Shown here: positions 9,468 to 17,947 of the stretch, in pieces
Numbering within the stretch: the first letter of the stretch is position 1
Layout of the letters: every line of letters begins with the position of its first letter
Assembly (NCBI GenBank): GCA_046726235.1
Contig: JBKPAD010000002.1
Coordinates: forward strand, 1 to 64,000
Source of the DNA: Nitricoxidireducens sp046726235
GTDB lineage: Bacteria > Pseudomonadota > Gammaproteobacteria > Burkholderiales > Rhodocyclaceae
Direction of reading: 5' to 3'
Length of the DNA stretch: 64,000 bases
Notes under the pieces: generated by a model
Database searches by the model: none
What the model was told of the DNA's origin: nothing
What the model saw: the letters and a program-made list of their open reading frames with translations, nothing else
Made by a program: the position numbers and the translations under genes

Positions 9468-10428
9468 CCGCGCCGCCGGCCTTGCGAACCATCCCGGCCA
9501 GGGTGCGGTTCTCGATCAGCACGCGGCGGCGCGCCAGCGCCTGCGCCACGCAGGCTCGGATCTCGTAGTCCTCCCAGGGCTTGGCGACGACGCCGAAGAC
9601 GTGCAGGGTATCGACGGCATCGACGAGATCGTCCTGCGTCAGCCGGCCGGAGAGCAGCACCCGTTCGCAGTCCGGCTGGCGCTCGGCGAACTGGCGCATC
9701 AATTCGATGCCGTTCATCTCGCGCATGTGCAGGTCGGCGACGATGCAGGAGAAGGTGAGGTCGTCGACCATCTTCAGCGCGTGCAGCGGCGAGGTCGTGG
9801 TCTGCACCGTGACGCGGCCATCGACCAGCGGCGCGCCGCCGCTTCCGGCGAGCTCGGCGCGTATCGCCGCGAACAGGTCGTCGGCCGGCGTGTGGCCGGC
9901 GAACACCCGCTCCAGGGCGGCGCAGACGCCGGGATCGTCGTCCACGACCAGCACCTGCTCGACGCCCGCCGCCTCCGGCAAGGCGATCCCGTGGCTGCGC
10001 ACCATGTCGGCGAGGCGGCGGTTCTCGTTCAGCGCCGTGTGGCAGTCGATCGCCTGACCGAGCGAGCTCTTGAGGAAGTAGTCGTGCCAGGGCTTGGGAA
10101 TGAAGCGGAAGATGTGGCTCTCGTTGACCATGCGCACCAGCGAGCCCAGGTCGGTGCGGCCGCTCAGCACCAGCCGGGGGCAATCGGGCTGCAGCGCCGC
10201 GAAGGCCTTGAGGAATTCAAGCCCGTCCATGCCCGGCATGCGAAAGTCGCTGACCACGGCATCGAAGGCCTGCACGCGCGCCCGTTCGAGGGCGGCGGCG
10301 GGATCGCTGAAACACTCGACCTCGTAGCGGTAACGGCCGAGCGGCGGCGTGTTCAGTTCGCGCCGCACGGCACTGACGACGTTCGGCTCGTCATCGACCA
10401 CCAGCACGCGACGCAGGACCGGGTTCAT
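9460..10428 (-). CDS. dual-receiver response regulator without DNA-binding output
   Basis: The 322-residue protein consists of two receiver domains. The first has acidic pocket VDDEP, phosphoacceptor Asp near residue 61 (VVSDFRMPGMDG) and lysine in FIPKPW. The second has VDDDPG, Asp near 232 (VADLHMREMNG) and VVAKPW. No helix-turn-helix, GGDEF or HD domain follows, so it probably passes phosphoryl groups on or acts by protein contact. It overlaps the large kinase gene by 8 bases, implying co-expression as a two-component pair. Its layout matches the protein encoded at 10481-11335, so the two look like paralogues. Confidence 0.88.
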   Translation of the reverse strand: MNPVLRRVLVVDDEPNVVSAVRRELNTPPLGRYRYEVECFSDPAAALERARVQAFDAVVSDFRMPGMDGLEFLKAFAALQPDCPRLVLSGRTDLGSLVRMVNESHIFRFIPKPWHDYFLKSSLGQAIDCHTALNENRRLADMVRSHGIALPEAAGVEQVLVVDDDPGVCAALERVFAGHTPADDLFAAIRAELAGSGGAPLVDGRVTVQTTTSPLHALKMVDDLTFSCIVADLHMREMNGIELMRQFAERQPDCERVLLSGRLTQDDLVDAVDTLHVFGVVAKPWEDYEIRACVAQALARRRVLIENRTLAGMVRKAGGADA

Positions 10429-10480
10429 GGGCTGTGCTCCCTGTGGGACGGGGGCCGGTCTGGCGCCGGCCTCGCCGCGT

Positions 10481-11335
10481 TCAATTATGCGCTTCCGGGC
10501 CCAGCAAATCCCGGTAACGCAGGGCCTGCCGGAGGGTCGCCTCGAGCGCTGCCGGCTCCCACGGCTTGCCGAGGAAGTGATAGACGCCGGCGACGTTGAT
10601 GGCGTCGATCAGCACGCCGACGTCGTCCTGCGCCGAAAGCATCACGCGCACCGCCGAAGGGCAGGCGCCGCGCAGGCGATGCAGGAGGGTGACGCCGTCC
10701 ATCTCCGGCATCCCGTAGTCCGACATCACGACGTCCGGACAGGCGCGTGCGGCCGCCTCGATGGCCTGCGACGGGCGCGTGAACTTCTCGATCGCGAACA
10801 ACGGCCGGCTGCCGCGCGAGGCGATGCCGCCGTGCGTGATCTCGCGTTCGAGCGCGTTGAGCAGCGCCGCGTCGTCGTCGACCAGCATCAGGCGGTAGGG
10901 CTCTTGCCGCGGTGGCGGCGGCTGCGTGCGCTCGCGGCGCAACTCGCGCTCCCGCAACGCCAGCGCGATGCGCCCCTTGAGGTCGTATTCGCTCCACGGC
11001 TTGGTGACGAGGAAGTCGACCTGCGCGTCGTTGATGGCACCGATCGCCGCGCCGCTGTCGGCGCAGCCGGTCAGCAGGATGCGGATCGTCCGCGGCTGCA
11101 GCCGGTGCAGCGTCTTGAGGAAGGCGATGCCGTCGAGCCCCGGCATCATGTAGTCGACGATGGCGATGTCGAACTCGCTGCTCTCCTCCGCGGCGCGCGC
11201 CAGCGCCTCCGCCGGCGAAACGAAGGCCTCGACCTCGAGGCCGTCGTAGCCGACTTCGGGCTTGCGCATCAGCTCTCGCCGCAGCGCCGAGAGGATGGGC
11301 GCCTCGTCGTCAACCAGGAGAATCCGACACCACAT
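10481..11335 (-). CDS. second dual-receiver response regulator
   Basis: The 284-residue product has two tandem receiver domains: VDDEAP with Asp about 61 (VDYMMPGLDG) and LVTKPW, then VDDDAA with Asp about 206 (MSDYGMPEMDG) and FLGKPW. There is no output domain. I chose the ATG at 11335 (MWCRILLVDDE), which starts directly at the receiver fold; the longer frame to 11380 adds an unconserved-looking leader. It is divergent from the hemerythrin-kinase gene starting at 11430, with about 94 bases between them, so they may share a control region and form a pair. The absence of an effector domain points to a phosphorelay or anti-regulator role, which is inference. Confidence 0.87.
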   Translation of the reverse strand: MWCRILLVDDEAPILSALRRELMRKPEVGYDGLEVEAFVSPAEALARAAEESSEFDIAIVDYMMPGLDGIAFLKTLHRLQPRTIRILLTGCADSGAAIGAINDAQVDFLVTKPWSEYDLKGRIALALRERELRRERTQPPPPRQEPYRLMLVDDDAALLNALEREITHGGIASRGSRPLFAIEKFTRPSQAIEAAARACPDVVMSDYGMPEMDGVTLLHRLRGACPSAVRVMLSAQDDVGVLIDAINVAGVYHFLGKPWEPAALEATLRQALRYRDLLGPEAHN

Positions 11336-11429
11336 AGACCCGCGTGTCCCGCAATGACTCCGACCGGAAAAGGGTAGCATACGTTGTCATAAGGCCCGCG
11401 CATTTGCGGTGCCTCAAATCGGAGTGGAG

Positions 11430-12836
11430 ATGGAAGCCTTCGCGTGGGACAACCGCTTCGTGACCGGGCTGCCGACGGTCGACGCACAGCACCGCCACCT
11501 CGTCGACATCATCAACCTGGTCGGCGAAATGCTCACCGCCGACCACTCGTCGGAAGACGACCTCCAGACGCTGTTCCACCAGCTCGCCGACTACGCCCGC
11601 GCCCATTTCGCCGAGGAGGAACGGCTGATGGCCGAAACGGCCATCGACGCGCAATACCTGGCGCTGCACAAGCGCCATCACGCACAGTTCGTCGAGCAGC
11701 TGGTGCAGATGTGGCGCGGGCGCGCCGGCATGGCCAATCCGGCGGCGATGCTGCACGGCTTCCTCGCCTCCTGGCTGTCGTTCCACATCCTCGCCGAGGA
11801 CCAGTCGATGGCGCGCCAGCTGGCCGCCGTCAGGGCGGGCACGCCGGCGGCCGAGGCCTGGGCGCGCGAGCGGCAGACCGGCGACAACAACGTTTCGGTG
11901 CTGCTCGGCGCGCTGCACAAGCTGTATCACGTGCTTTCGCTGCAGAACAAGGAACTCGCCGACGCCAACGCCAGCCTCGAGCGCAAGGTCGCCGAGCGCA
12001 CGCAGGAACTCACGGCGCTGCTGAAGAAGATGGAAGAGGCGCAGAACCAGATCATGCAGTCCGAGAAGATGGCCGCGATCGGCCAGCTCGCCGCCGGCGT
12101 GGCGCACGAGATCAACAATCCCGTCGGCTTCGTCAACTCCAACCTCGGCACGCTCGGGCACTACGTCGACCAGCTGTTGCGGCTCGTCGACGGCTACGCA
12201 ACCGCCGCCGAGGCGGCCGGCCTGCAGTCGTCGCCGCAACTGGCCGCCGTGCGTGACGAGGCCGACCTCTCCTTCCTGCGCCAGGACATCGTCGCGCTGC
12301 TCGGCGAGTCGCGCGACGGCCTCGACCGCGTCAAGAAGATCGTCCAGGACCTGAAGGACTTCTCGCACGTCGACGAGGCCGAATGGCAGGAAGCCGACCT
12401 CAACGCCGGCCTCGAGAGCACGCTCAACGTGGTCTGGAACGAGCTCAAGTACAAGACCGACGTGGCGCGCGACTACGGCGAACTGCCGCGCGTGCGCTGC
12501 GTGCCCGGGCAGATCAACCAGGTCTTCATGAACATGCTGCTGAACGCCGCGCAGGCGATCGACGAGCGCGGCACCATCACCGTGCGCACTGCGCCCGAGG
12601 GCAGCGGCTTTGTGCGCGTCGAGATCGCCGATACCGGCCGCGGCATGCCGCCGGAGGTTCTGAAGCACATCTTCGAGCCCTTCTTCACCACCAAGCCCGT
12701 CGGCAAGGGAACCGGCCTCGGCCTCTCCCTGTCATGGGACATCGTCAAGAAGCACGGCGGCCGCATCGAGGTCGACAGCGCGCCCGGCAAGGGCACCATC
12801 TTCCGCATCGTGCTGCCCGTGGCCGGCCCCGCCTAG
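11430..12836 (+). CDS. bacteriohemerythrin-histidine kinase fusion
   Basis: The N-terminal ~130 residues are a bacteriohemerythrin domain. All seven usual di-iron ligands can be traced: His in DAQHRHL, His and Glu in HFAEEE, His pair in LHKRHH, and His/Asp in HILAEDQ. A coiled coil follows, then the H-box GVAHEINNPVGFVNSN and a HATPase_c domain (NMLLNAAQAI, DTGRGM, FFTTKPVGKGTGLGLS). Hemerythrin domains bind O2 or NO, so oxygen or redox control of kinase activity is a reasonable inference. The ATG at 11430 has GGAG five bases upstream; a GTG at 11409 would add seven residues. Its stop overlaps the convergent rtcB stop at the palindrome CTAG. No membrane segment is seen. Confidence 0.9.
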   Translation: MEAFAWDNRFVTGLPTVDAQHRHLVDIINLVGEMLTADHSSEDDLQTLFHQLADYARAHFAEEERLMAETAIDAQYLALHKRHHAQFVEQLVQMWRGRAGMANPAAMLHGFLASWLSFHILAEDQSMARQLAAVRAGTPAAEAWARERQTGDNNVSVLLGALHKLYHVLSLQNKELADANASLERKVAERTQELTALLKKMEEAQNQIMQSEKMAAIGQLAAGVAHEINNPVGFVNSNLGTLGHYVDQLLRLVDGYATAAEAAGLQSSPQLAAVRDEADLSFLRQDIVALLGESRDGLDRVKKIVQDLKDFSHVDEAEWQEADLNAGLESTLNVVWNELKYKTDVARDYGELPRVRCVPGQINQVFMNMLLNAAQAIDERGTITVRTAPEGSGFVRVEIADTGRGMPPEVLKHIFEPFFTTKPVGKGTGLGLSLSWDIVKKHGGRIEVDSAPGKGTIFRIVLPVAGPA

Positions 12837-14026
12837 CCTTTCACGCAAAGCACCTGCTTGAGGGTGTGCACGGCCTCGACGAGGTCGGACTGGTTCGCCA
12901 TCACTTCGTCGATGTCCTTGTAGGCCGACGGAATCTCGTCGATGACGCCGCGGTCCTTGCGGCAAACGACGCCTTCGGTCTGGCGCGCGAGGTCGCGCTC
13001 GTTGAAGGCCCTGCCCGCCTGGGTGCGACTCATGCGCCGGCCGGCGCCGTGGGCGCAGGACTCGAAGCTCGTCGGATTGCCACGGCCGCGGGCGATGTAG
13101 CTGCGCGCGCCCATGCTGCCGGGGATGATCGCGAGTTCACCGGCACCGGCGCGCACCGCGCCCTTGCGCGTCACCCACACGTCGGCGCCGTAGTGGCGCT
13201 CGCGGGCGACGTAGTTGTGATGGCAGTTGACGACCTCGCCGGTGACCTCGAACGGCGGCAGGTGGCGGCGCAGGGCCGCGAGCACCAGATCGACCATGGC
13301 GGCGCGGTTGGCGGCCGCGTAGTCCTGCGCCCAATGCACGGCAGCGACGTAGTCCTCGAAGGCCGGCGTGCCTTCGCCGAGCCAGGCGAGATCGCGGTCC
13401 GGCAACTGCAGCTGGTGGCGCTCGGCCTCGCGGCGCGCGAGTTCGATGAAGTACTGGCCGATGGCGTTGCCGATGCCGCGGCTGCCCGAGTGCAGCATCA
13501 GCCAGAGGCGCTGGCTCTCGTCCAGACAGACCTCGATGAAATGGTTGCCGCCGCCGAGCGTGCCGAGTTGGCGCACCCAGTCGCTGTTGCGCCCGACGCG
13601 CTTCTTCACGCCCGGGTGCGCCTCGGTGATCGCGCGCAGGCCGGCGGCGAACTTCTTCGCCGGCGGCGGCGCCCAGCCCTCCCGGTGTTGCTCGAAGCCG
13701 ACCGGAACGTCGTGGCTGATGTGGTCGAAGATGCGGCGCAAGCGCTTTTCGTCGAGCGCCGCGGCGTCGAGCGAGAGCCGCGCGGCGATCATGCCGCACC
13801 CGATGTCCACCCCGACCGCCGCGGGAATGATCGCCGCGCGAGTCGCGATCACCGAGCCGACGGTGGCGCCGATGCCCATGTGGACGTCGGGCATCGCCGC
13901 GACGTGGTGGTGGACGATCGGCAGGCGTGCGACGTTTTCGAGCTGCGCGCGTGCCGAGGCCTCGAGATCGCCGGTCCAGACCTCGACCGGAACGATGCCG
14001 CCTTTCAGTTCCTGGAGGACCGGCAC
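12833..14026 (-). CDS. rtcB: RNA-splicing ligase RtcB
   Basis: RtcB joins RNA 2',3'-cyclic phosphate (or 3'-phosphate) ends to 5'-OH ends, using GTP and Mn2+. The 397-residue product matches family length and carries the metal-site segment GVDIGCGM (about 72-79), GGGNHF, HSGSRGIG and the nucleophile-histidine block CAHGAGRRMSR. The family uses these for metal binding and guanylylation, so the enzyme looks intact. No rtcA, archease or RtcR-type activator is adjacent. The downstream neighbour on the opposite strand ends on the same CTAG; upstream is a VOC-family gene ending 8 bases before the ATG. Confidence 0.95.
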   Translation of the reverse strand: MPVLQELKGGIVPVEVWTGDLEASARAQLENVARLPIVHHHVAAMPDVHMGIGATVGSVIATRAAIIPAAVGVDIGCGMIAARLSLDAAALDEKRLRRIFDHISHDVPVGFEQHREGWAPPPAKKFAAGLRAITEAHPGVKKRVGRNSDWVRQLGTLGGGNHFIEVCLDESQRLWLMLHSGSRGIGNAIGQYFIELARREAERHQLQLPDRDLAWLGEGTPAFEDYVAAVHWAQDYAAANRAAMVDLVLAALRRHLPPFEVTGEVVNCHHNYVARERHYGADVWVTRKGAVRAGAGELAIIPGSMGARSYIARGRGNPTSFESCAHGAGRRMSRTQAGRAFNERDLARQTEGVVCRKDRGVIDEIPSAYKDIDEVMANQSDLVEAVHTLKQVLCVKG

Positions 14027-14033
14027 CCGGCGC

Positions 14034-14453
14034 TCAGCCGACCGGCGGCTCGTTCTGGCAATTGACCATCCAGCTGACGCCGTAGCGGTCCACGCACATG
14101 CCGAACAGGGCGCCCCAGAACTGCTGCGCCAGCGGCATGGTCACGCGGCCGCCTTCGGCCAGGCGGTCGAACAGGCGGCGCGCGAAGTCCTCGTTGCCGC
14201 CAAGATTAAGCGACAGCGCCACTTGCGTGCCGGCGGTCGGCGGCTGGCCGGGCATGGCGTCCGACAGCATGAGGCTGTTGTCGCCGAAGCTGAGGTGCGC
14301 ATGCATGATGCGGTCGAGGTGGCTCTGCGGCACGTCGAGCGGCGCCTCGCGGAAGCGGCTGACCATGTCGATGCGGGCGTCGAGCGCGGCGGCGTAGAAC
14401 TTCAGCGCCTCCTCGGCCTGCCCGTCGAACGCCAGGTAGGGGATGAGTTTCAT
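14034..14453 (-). CDS. VOC/PhnB-like (glyoxalase-fold) protein
   Basis: The product is 139 residues of the VOC superfamily, PhnB/YjdN-like subgroup: N-terminal MKLIPYLAFDGQAEEALKFY, C-terminal FGMCVDRYGVSWMVN. Such proteins fold as paired beta-alpha-beta-beta-beta units; many have unknown substrates, and this subgroup is often annotated as 3-demethylubiquinone methyltransferase-like without evidence. I chose ATG 14453 because GGAGGTG precedes it and the fold begins there, rather than the longer frame from 14564. It lies just upstream of rtcB on the same strand and may be co-transcribed with it; no functional link is known. Confidence 0.85.
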   Translation of the reverse strand: MKLIPYLAFDGQAEEALKFYAAALDARIDMVSRFREAPLDVPQSHLDRIMHAHLSFGDNSLMLSDAMPGQPPTAGTQVALSLNLGGNEDFARRLFDRLAEGGRVTMPLAQQFWGALFGMCVDRYGVSWMVNCQNEPPVG

Positions 14454-14520
14454 GGCGGCATCACCTCCGAACGAACAGAACCAGCGGGCGGCGGCAAGCC
14501 GCGCGCCCGCGGCAACCGCC

Positions 14521-16308
14521 TCAGCCGAGCATTTCCTCAGGCAGCGCGAGCGCGCTGGTGCCACCGTGCACGATCTCCTCGGCGAGGCCGCCGGCCGCCG
14601 TCAGCACGTGCTCGGCGTAGTAGCGCGCAGTGGCGATCTTGGCCGGGTAGAACGGATCGGCGCTGCCGCCCGCGACCTGCGCCTGGGCGACGAGCGCCGC
14701 GCGCGCCATCATCCAGCCGCCGGAGACGATGCCCATGAGTTTGAGGAATGGCACCGCACCCACCGCCACCGCGCGCACGTCCTTGCCGTAGTTCTCGACG
14801 ATGTAGCCGCCGGCCGCTTCGAGCGCGGCGATGCCCTTGGCCAGGGCGCCGTGCATCGATTCCATGCCGGCCTGGCCGGCGAGCGCGGCTAGCGTCTTGC
14901 GCATCTCGGCGACCACGCCCTTGAAAGTCACGCCGCCTTCGCGCGCCATCTTGCGGCCGATCAGGTCGTTGGCCTGGATGCCGGTGGTGCCTTCGTAGAT
15001 CGTGGTGATGCGCGCGTCGCGCATGTGCTGCGCGGCGCCGGTTTCCTCGATGAAGCCCATGCCGCCGTGCACCTGCACGCCGAGGTAGGCGATCTCGTTG
15101 GCGGTCTCGGTCAGCCAGCCCTTGACGACCGGAATCATCAGGTCGACGAAGGCCTGGTTGCGCGCGCGCTCCGCGGCGTCGGGATGGCGCCCCGCCGTGT
15201 CGTGCGCCGCGGCCACCGTGTAGGCGAGCGCGCGCATGGCCTCGGTCTGCGACTTCATGGTCATCAGCATGCGGCGGATGTCGGGATGGTTGACGATCGC
15301 CACCGAGCCGGCCGAACCCTCGATGGCGCGGCTCTGCACGCGCTCGCGCGCATAACCGAGCGCCTTCTGGTAGGCGCGCTCCGAGAGCGCCAGGCCTTCG
15401 AGGCCGACGGCGTAGCGCGCGGCGTTCATCATCACGAACATGTACTTGAGGCCCTCGTTCGGCTTGCCGACCAGCGTGCCAACGGCGCCACCGCTGTCGC
15501 CGAAGGCCATCACGGCGGTCGGGCTGGCGTGGATGCCGAGCTTGTGCTCGATTGACACGCAATAGGCGTCGTTGCGCTTGCCGAGGCTGCCGTCGGCATT
15601 GACAAGGAACTTGGGCACCACGAACAGCGAGATGCCCTTCACGCCTTCCGGCGCGTCCGGCAGGCGCGCAAGCACCAGATGGACGATGTTCTCGGCCATA
15701 TCGTGCTCGCCGTAGGTGATGAAGATCTTCTGGCCGAAGATCTTGTACGTCCCGTCCGGCTGCGGCTCGGCGCGCGTGCGGATCGCCGCGAGGTCGGAGC
15801 CGGCCTGCGGCTCGGTGAGGTTCATGGTGCCGGTCCACTTGCCCGAGACCATGTTCGGCAGGTAGGTCCGCTGCTGCTCCTCGGAGCCGCAGAGTTCGAG
15901 CGCCTCGATGGCGCCGGCGGTCAGCAGCGGGCAGAGCGAGAAGGCCATGTTGGCCGACTTCCACATCTCGCGCACCGCGGCGGACACGAGCCGCGGCAGG
16001 CCCTGACCACCGTGCTCGGGATTGCAGTCGAGTGCGGTCCAGCCGCCGTCGGCGAACTGCCGGTAGGCCTCCTTGAAGCCGGCCGGCATGGTCACGTTGC
16101 GATCGTGCCAGCGCGCGCCCTCCTGGTCGCCGCTGAAATTGAGCGGCGCCAGCACTTCGCCGGCAAAGCGGCCGCCTTCGTCGAGCACGGCTTCGACGAG
16201 GTCCGGCGTCGCTTCCTCGCAGCCGGGAAGTTGGGCGACCTTGTCGAGGCCGGCCAGCTCGTTGAGTACGAACAGCATGTCCCGCACGGGGGCGATGTAA
16301 TTGCTCAT
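14521..16308 (-). CDS. acyl-CoA dehydrogenase, long C-terminally extended form
   Basis: The 595-residue flavoenzyme oxidises an acyl-CoA to the 2-enoyl-CoA and hands electrons to ETF. Family signatures visible are MNLTEPQAGSDLAAIRT in the FAD/substrate region, GIHASPTAVMAF, and the catalytic glutamate in TIYEGTTGIQANDL. An extra C-terminal domain of about 130 residues gives the length typical of this subgroup. It is the last gene of a leftward operon with etfB, etfA and a membrane protein, so its electron acceptor is encoded alongside. The acyl chain specificity cannot be told from sequence. Confidence 0.93.
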   Translation of the reverse strand: MSNYIAPVRDMLFVLNELAGLDKVAQLPGCEEATPDLVEAVLDEGGRFAGEVLAPLNFSGDQEGARWHDRNVTMPAGFKEAYRQFADGGWTALDCNPEHGGQGLPRLVSAAVREMWKSANMAFSLCPLLTAGAIEALELCGSEEQQRTYLPNMVSGKWTGTMNLTEPQAGSDLAAIRTRAEPQPDGTYKIFGQKIFITYGEHDMAENIVHLVLARLPDAPEGVKGISLFVVPKFLVNADGSLGKRNDAYCVSIEHKLGIHASPTAVMAFGDSGGAVGTLVGKPNEGLKYMFVMMNAARYAVGLEGLALSERAYQKALGYARERVQSRAIEGSAGSVAIVNHPDIRRMLMTMKSQTEAMRALAYTVAAAHDTAGRHPDAAERARNQAFVDLMIPVVKGWLTETANEIAYLGVQVHGGMGFIEETGAAQHMRDARITTIYEGTTGIQANDLIGRKMAREGGVTFKGVVAEMRKTLAALAGQAGMESMHGALAKGIAALEAAGGYIVENYGKDVRAVAVGAVPFLKLMGIVSGGWMMARAALVAQAQVAGGSADPFYPAKIATARYYAEHVLTAAGGLAEEIVHGGTSALALPEEMLG

Positions 16309-16324
16309 GAAGACTCCCTGGTGA

Positions 16325-17002
16325 TTACTTGTTGTGCAGATAGCGATGGTCGTCGAAGCTGCCGACCCAGTGCGGGTGGTAGACGACCATCAGGGTGATG
16401 GCGGCGCCGTTGAGCCAGGCTTCGGCGAAGCCGAGCAGCAGGTAGGGCGGCAGGTACTCGCCGGCCAGCATTTCGAACGGATACACGGCGGCGACCCAGA
16501 GCAGCAGGCTGGCCACCACGCCCGTGGCGACGACGACGGCCGCGGCCCCGAAGAACGCGGCGACGAAGATGTAGACGAAGAAGTTGGCCGGCAGGAAGCG
16601 CTCGGTTGCGCGCAGCACCGCGTGGGCCGCGAAGCACGGGAAGACGGCGGTAACGAGCGCGCTGAGCGCGTAGGGCTGCCAGTCGGCCAGCGCGTGCGCG
16701 CCGCCGTTGAGCATCACCGCGGCCAGCACGATGCAAAGGCCGACGATCGCGAGCTGGCGCCCGAACATCAGCGTGAAGGCCGTGGCGCCGAGCAGGTGCA
16801 GGCCGAGGCCGGGCCGCACGCCGGCGTTGAGGTGCCAGACGACGATCAGCGCGACGATGGTACCGAACCAGACGTTGGCCTGCACCGGATCGGCGAGCCG
16901 TTTCCACGGCCCCGTGCGTGCGCACCAGACCCAGACGAGCGCGAGGAGCGCGAACGCGCCGAGCGCCCATCCGTCCTCGAACAGCTCGGCCGAGAAGTTC
17001 AC
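16325..17002 (-). CDS. CbiM-like polytopic membrane protein (COG3235-type)
   Basis: The 225-residue protein has about six or seven hydrophobic segments. The stretch GLGLHLLGATAFTLMFG (about 66-82) resembles the CbiM/energy-coupling-factor permease motif, and the family match is to uncharacterised CbiM-related membrane proteins. The Met-His N-terminus that CbiM uses for cobalt or nickel is not present, and no ATPase or cobalamin gene is nearby. It sits 12 bases after etfA and 16 before the acyl-CoA dehydrogenase on the same strand, so it is probably co-transcribed with them. A metal-transport call is therefore weak; treat it as a membrane protein of unknown role. Confidence 0.75.
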   Translation of the reverse strand: MNFSAELFEDGWALGAFALLALVWVWCARTGPWKRLADPVQANVWFGTIVALIVVWHLNAGVRPGLGLHLLGATAFTLMFGRQLAIVGLCIVLAAVMLNGGAHALADWQPYALSALVTAVFPCFAAHAVLRATERFLPANFFVYIFVAAFFGAAAVVVATGVVASLLLWVAAVYPFEMLAGEYLPPYLLLGFAEAWLNGAAITLMVVYHPHWVGSFDDHRYLHNK

Positions 17003-17014
17003 GCCCCTGCCCTC

Positions 17015-17947
17015 CTACAGCGCGGCGGTCAGCTCCGGCACGGCCTCGAACAGGTCGGCGACCAGCGCATAGTCGGCGACCTGGAAGATCGGCGCGTCGG
17101 GGTCCTTGTTGATGGCGACGATCACGCGCGAGTCCTTCATGCCGGCGAGGTGCTGGATGGCGCCCGAAATGCCGACCGCGAGGTAGAGCTGCGGCGCGAC
17201 GATCTTGCCGGTCTGGCCGACCTGGTAGTCGTTGGGCACGAAGCCGGCATCGACGGCCGCGCGCGAGGCGCCGAGCGCGGCGCCGAGCTTGTCGGCCAGC
17301 GGCTCGAGCAGCGTGTGGTAGTTCTCGCCCGAACCGAGGCCGCGCCCGCCCGAGACGATGACCTTGGCGGCGCCGAGTTCGGGACGCGCGGACTTCGTCA
17401 GCTCGCGGCCGACCAGCTTCGCGATGGCGAGATCCGGACCGGGAGCGATGCTCTCGACGGCGGCGCTGCCGCCCTGCGCGGCGACGGCATCGAAGCCGGT
17501 GGTGCGCACGCTGATCACCTTGACGGCATCGGCGCTCTGCACGGTGGCGAGCGCGTTGCCGGCGTAAATCGGCCGCACGAAGGTGTCGGGCGACTCGACG
17601 CCGACGATGTCGGAGACCTGGGCCACGTCGAGGAGCGCGGCGACGCGCGGCAGCATGTTCTTGCCGAAGCTGGTCGCCGGGGCAAGGATGTGCGTGTAGC
17701 CGGCCGCATTGGCGACGACCAGCGCGGCGACGTTCTCGGCGGTCTGCGTCTCGTAGTGCGGCGCGTCGGCGAGCTTCACTTTGGCGACGCCGGCGACCTG
17801 CTCCGCGGCCTGGGCGACGGCCGCGCAACCCGCGCCGGCGACCAGCACGTGGATCTCGCCGCCGATCTTCGCCGCGGCGGCGATGGTGTTGAGGGTGGCG
17901 CCCTTGAGCGCCGCGTTGTCGTGTTCAGCGATGACGAGGAGGCTCAT
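17015..17947 (-). CDS. etfA: electron transfer flavoprotein subunit alpha
   Basis: The 310-residue ETF alpha subunit carries the FAD. The C-terminal FAD domain shows VSGGRGLGSGENY, VGQTGKIVAPQLYLAVGISG and INKDPDAPIFQVADY, all hallmark segments. It accepts electrons from acyl-CoA dehydrogenases and passes them to ETF:ubiquinone oxidoreductase, which is not in this window. The ATG overlaps the etfB stop by four bases (17944-17947), so the two subunits are translationally coupled. Length and motifs are normal. Confidence 0.96.
   Translation of the reverse strand: MSLLVIAEHDNAALKGATLNTIAAAAKIGGEIHVLVAGAGCAAVAQAAEQVAGVAKVKLADAPHYETQTAENVAALVVANAAGYTHILAPATSFGKNMLPRVAALLDVAQVSDIVGVESPDTFVRPIYAGNALATVQSADAVKVISVRTTGFDAVAAQGGSAAVESIAPGPDLAIAKLVGRELTKSARPELGAAKVIVSGGRGLGSGENYHTLLEPLADKLGAALGASRAAVDAGFVPNDYQVGQTGKIVAPQLYLAVGISGAIQHLAGMKDSRVIVAINKDPDAPIFQVADYALVADLFEAVPELTAAL

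Noticed and set aside
11310..14065. Long frames opposite and beside the hemerythrin kinase and rtcB (11310-12668 minus, 12383-14065 plus)
   Set aside because: No recognisable domain; the opposite frames match HATPase and RtcB motifs over their full length.
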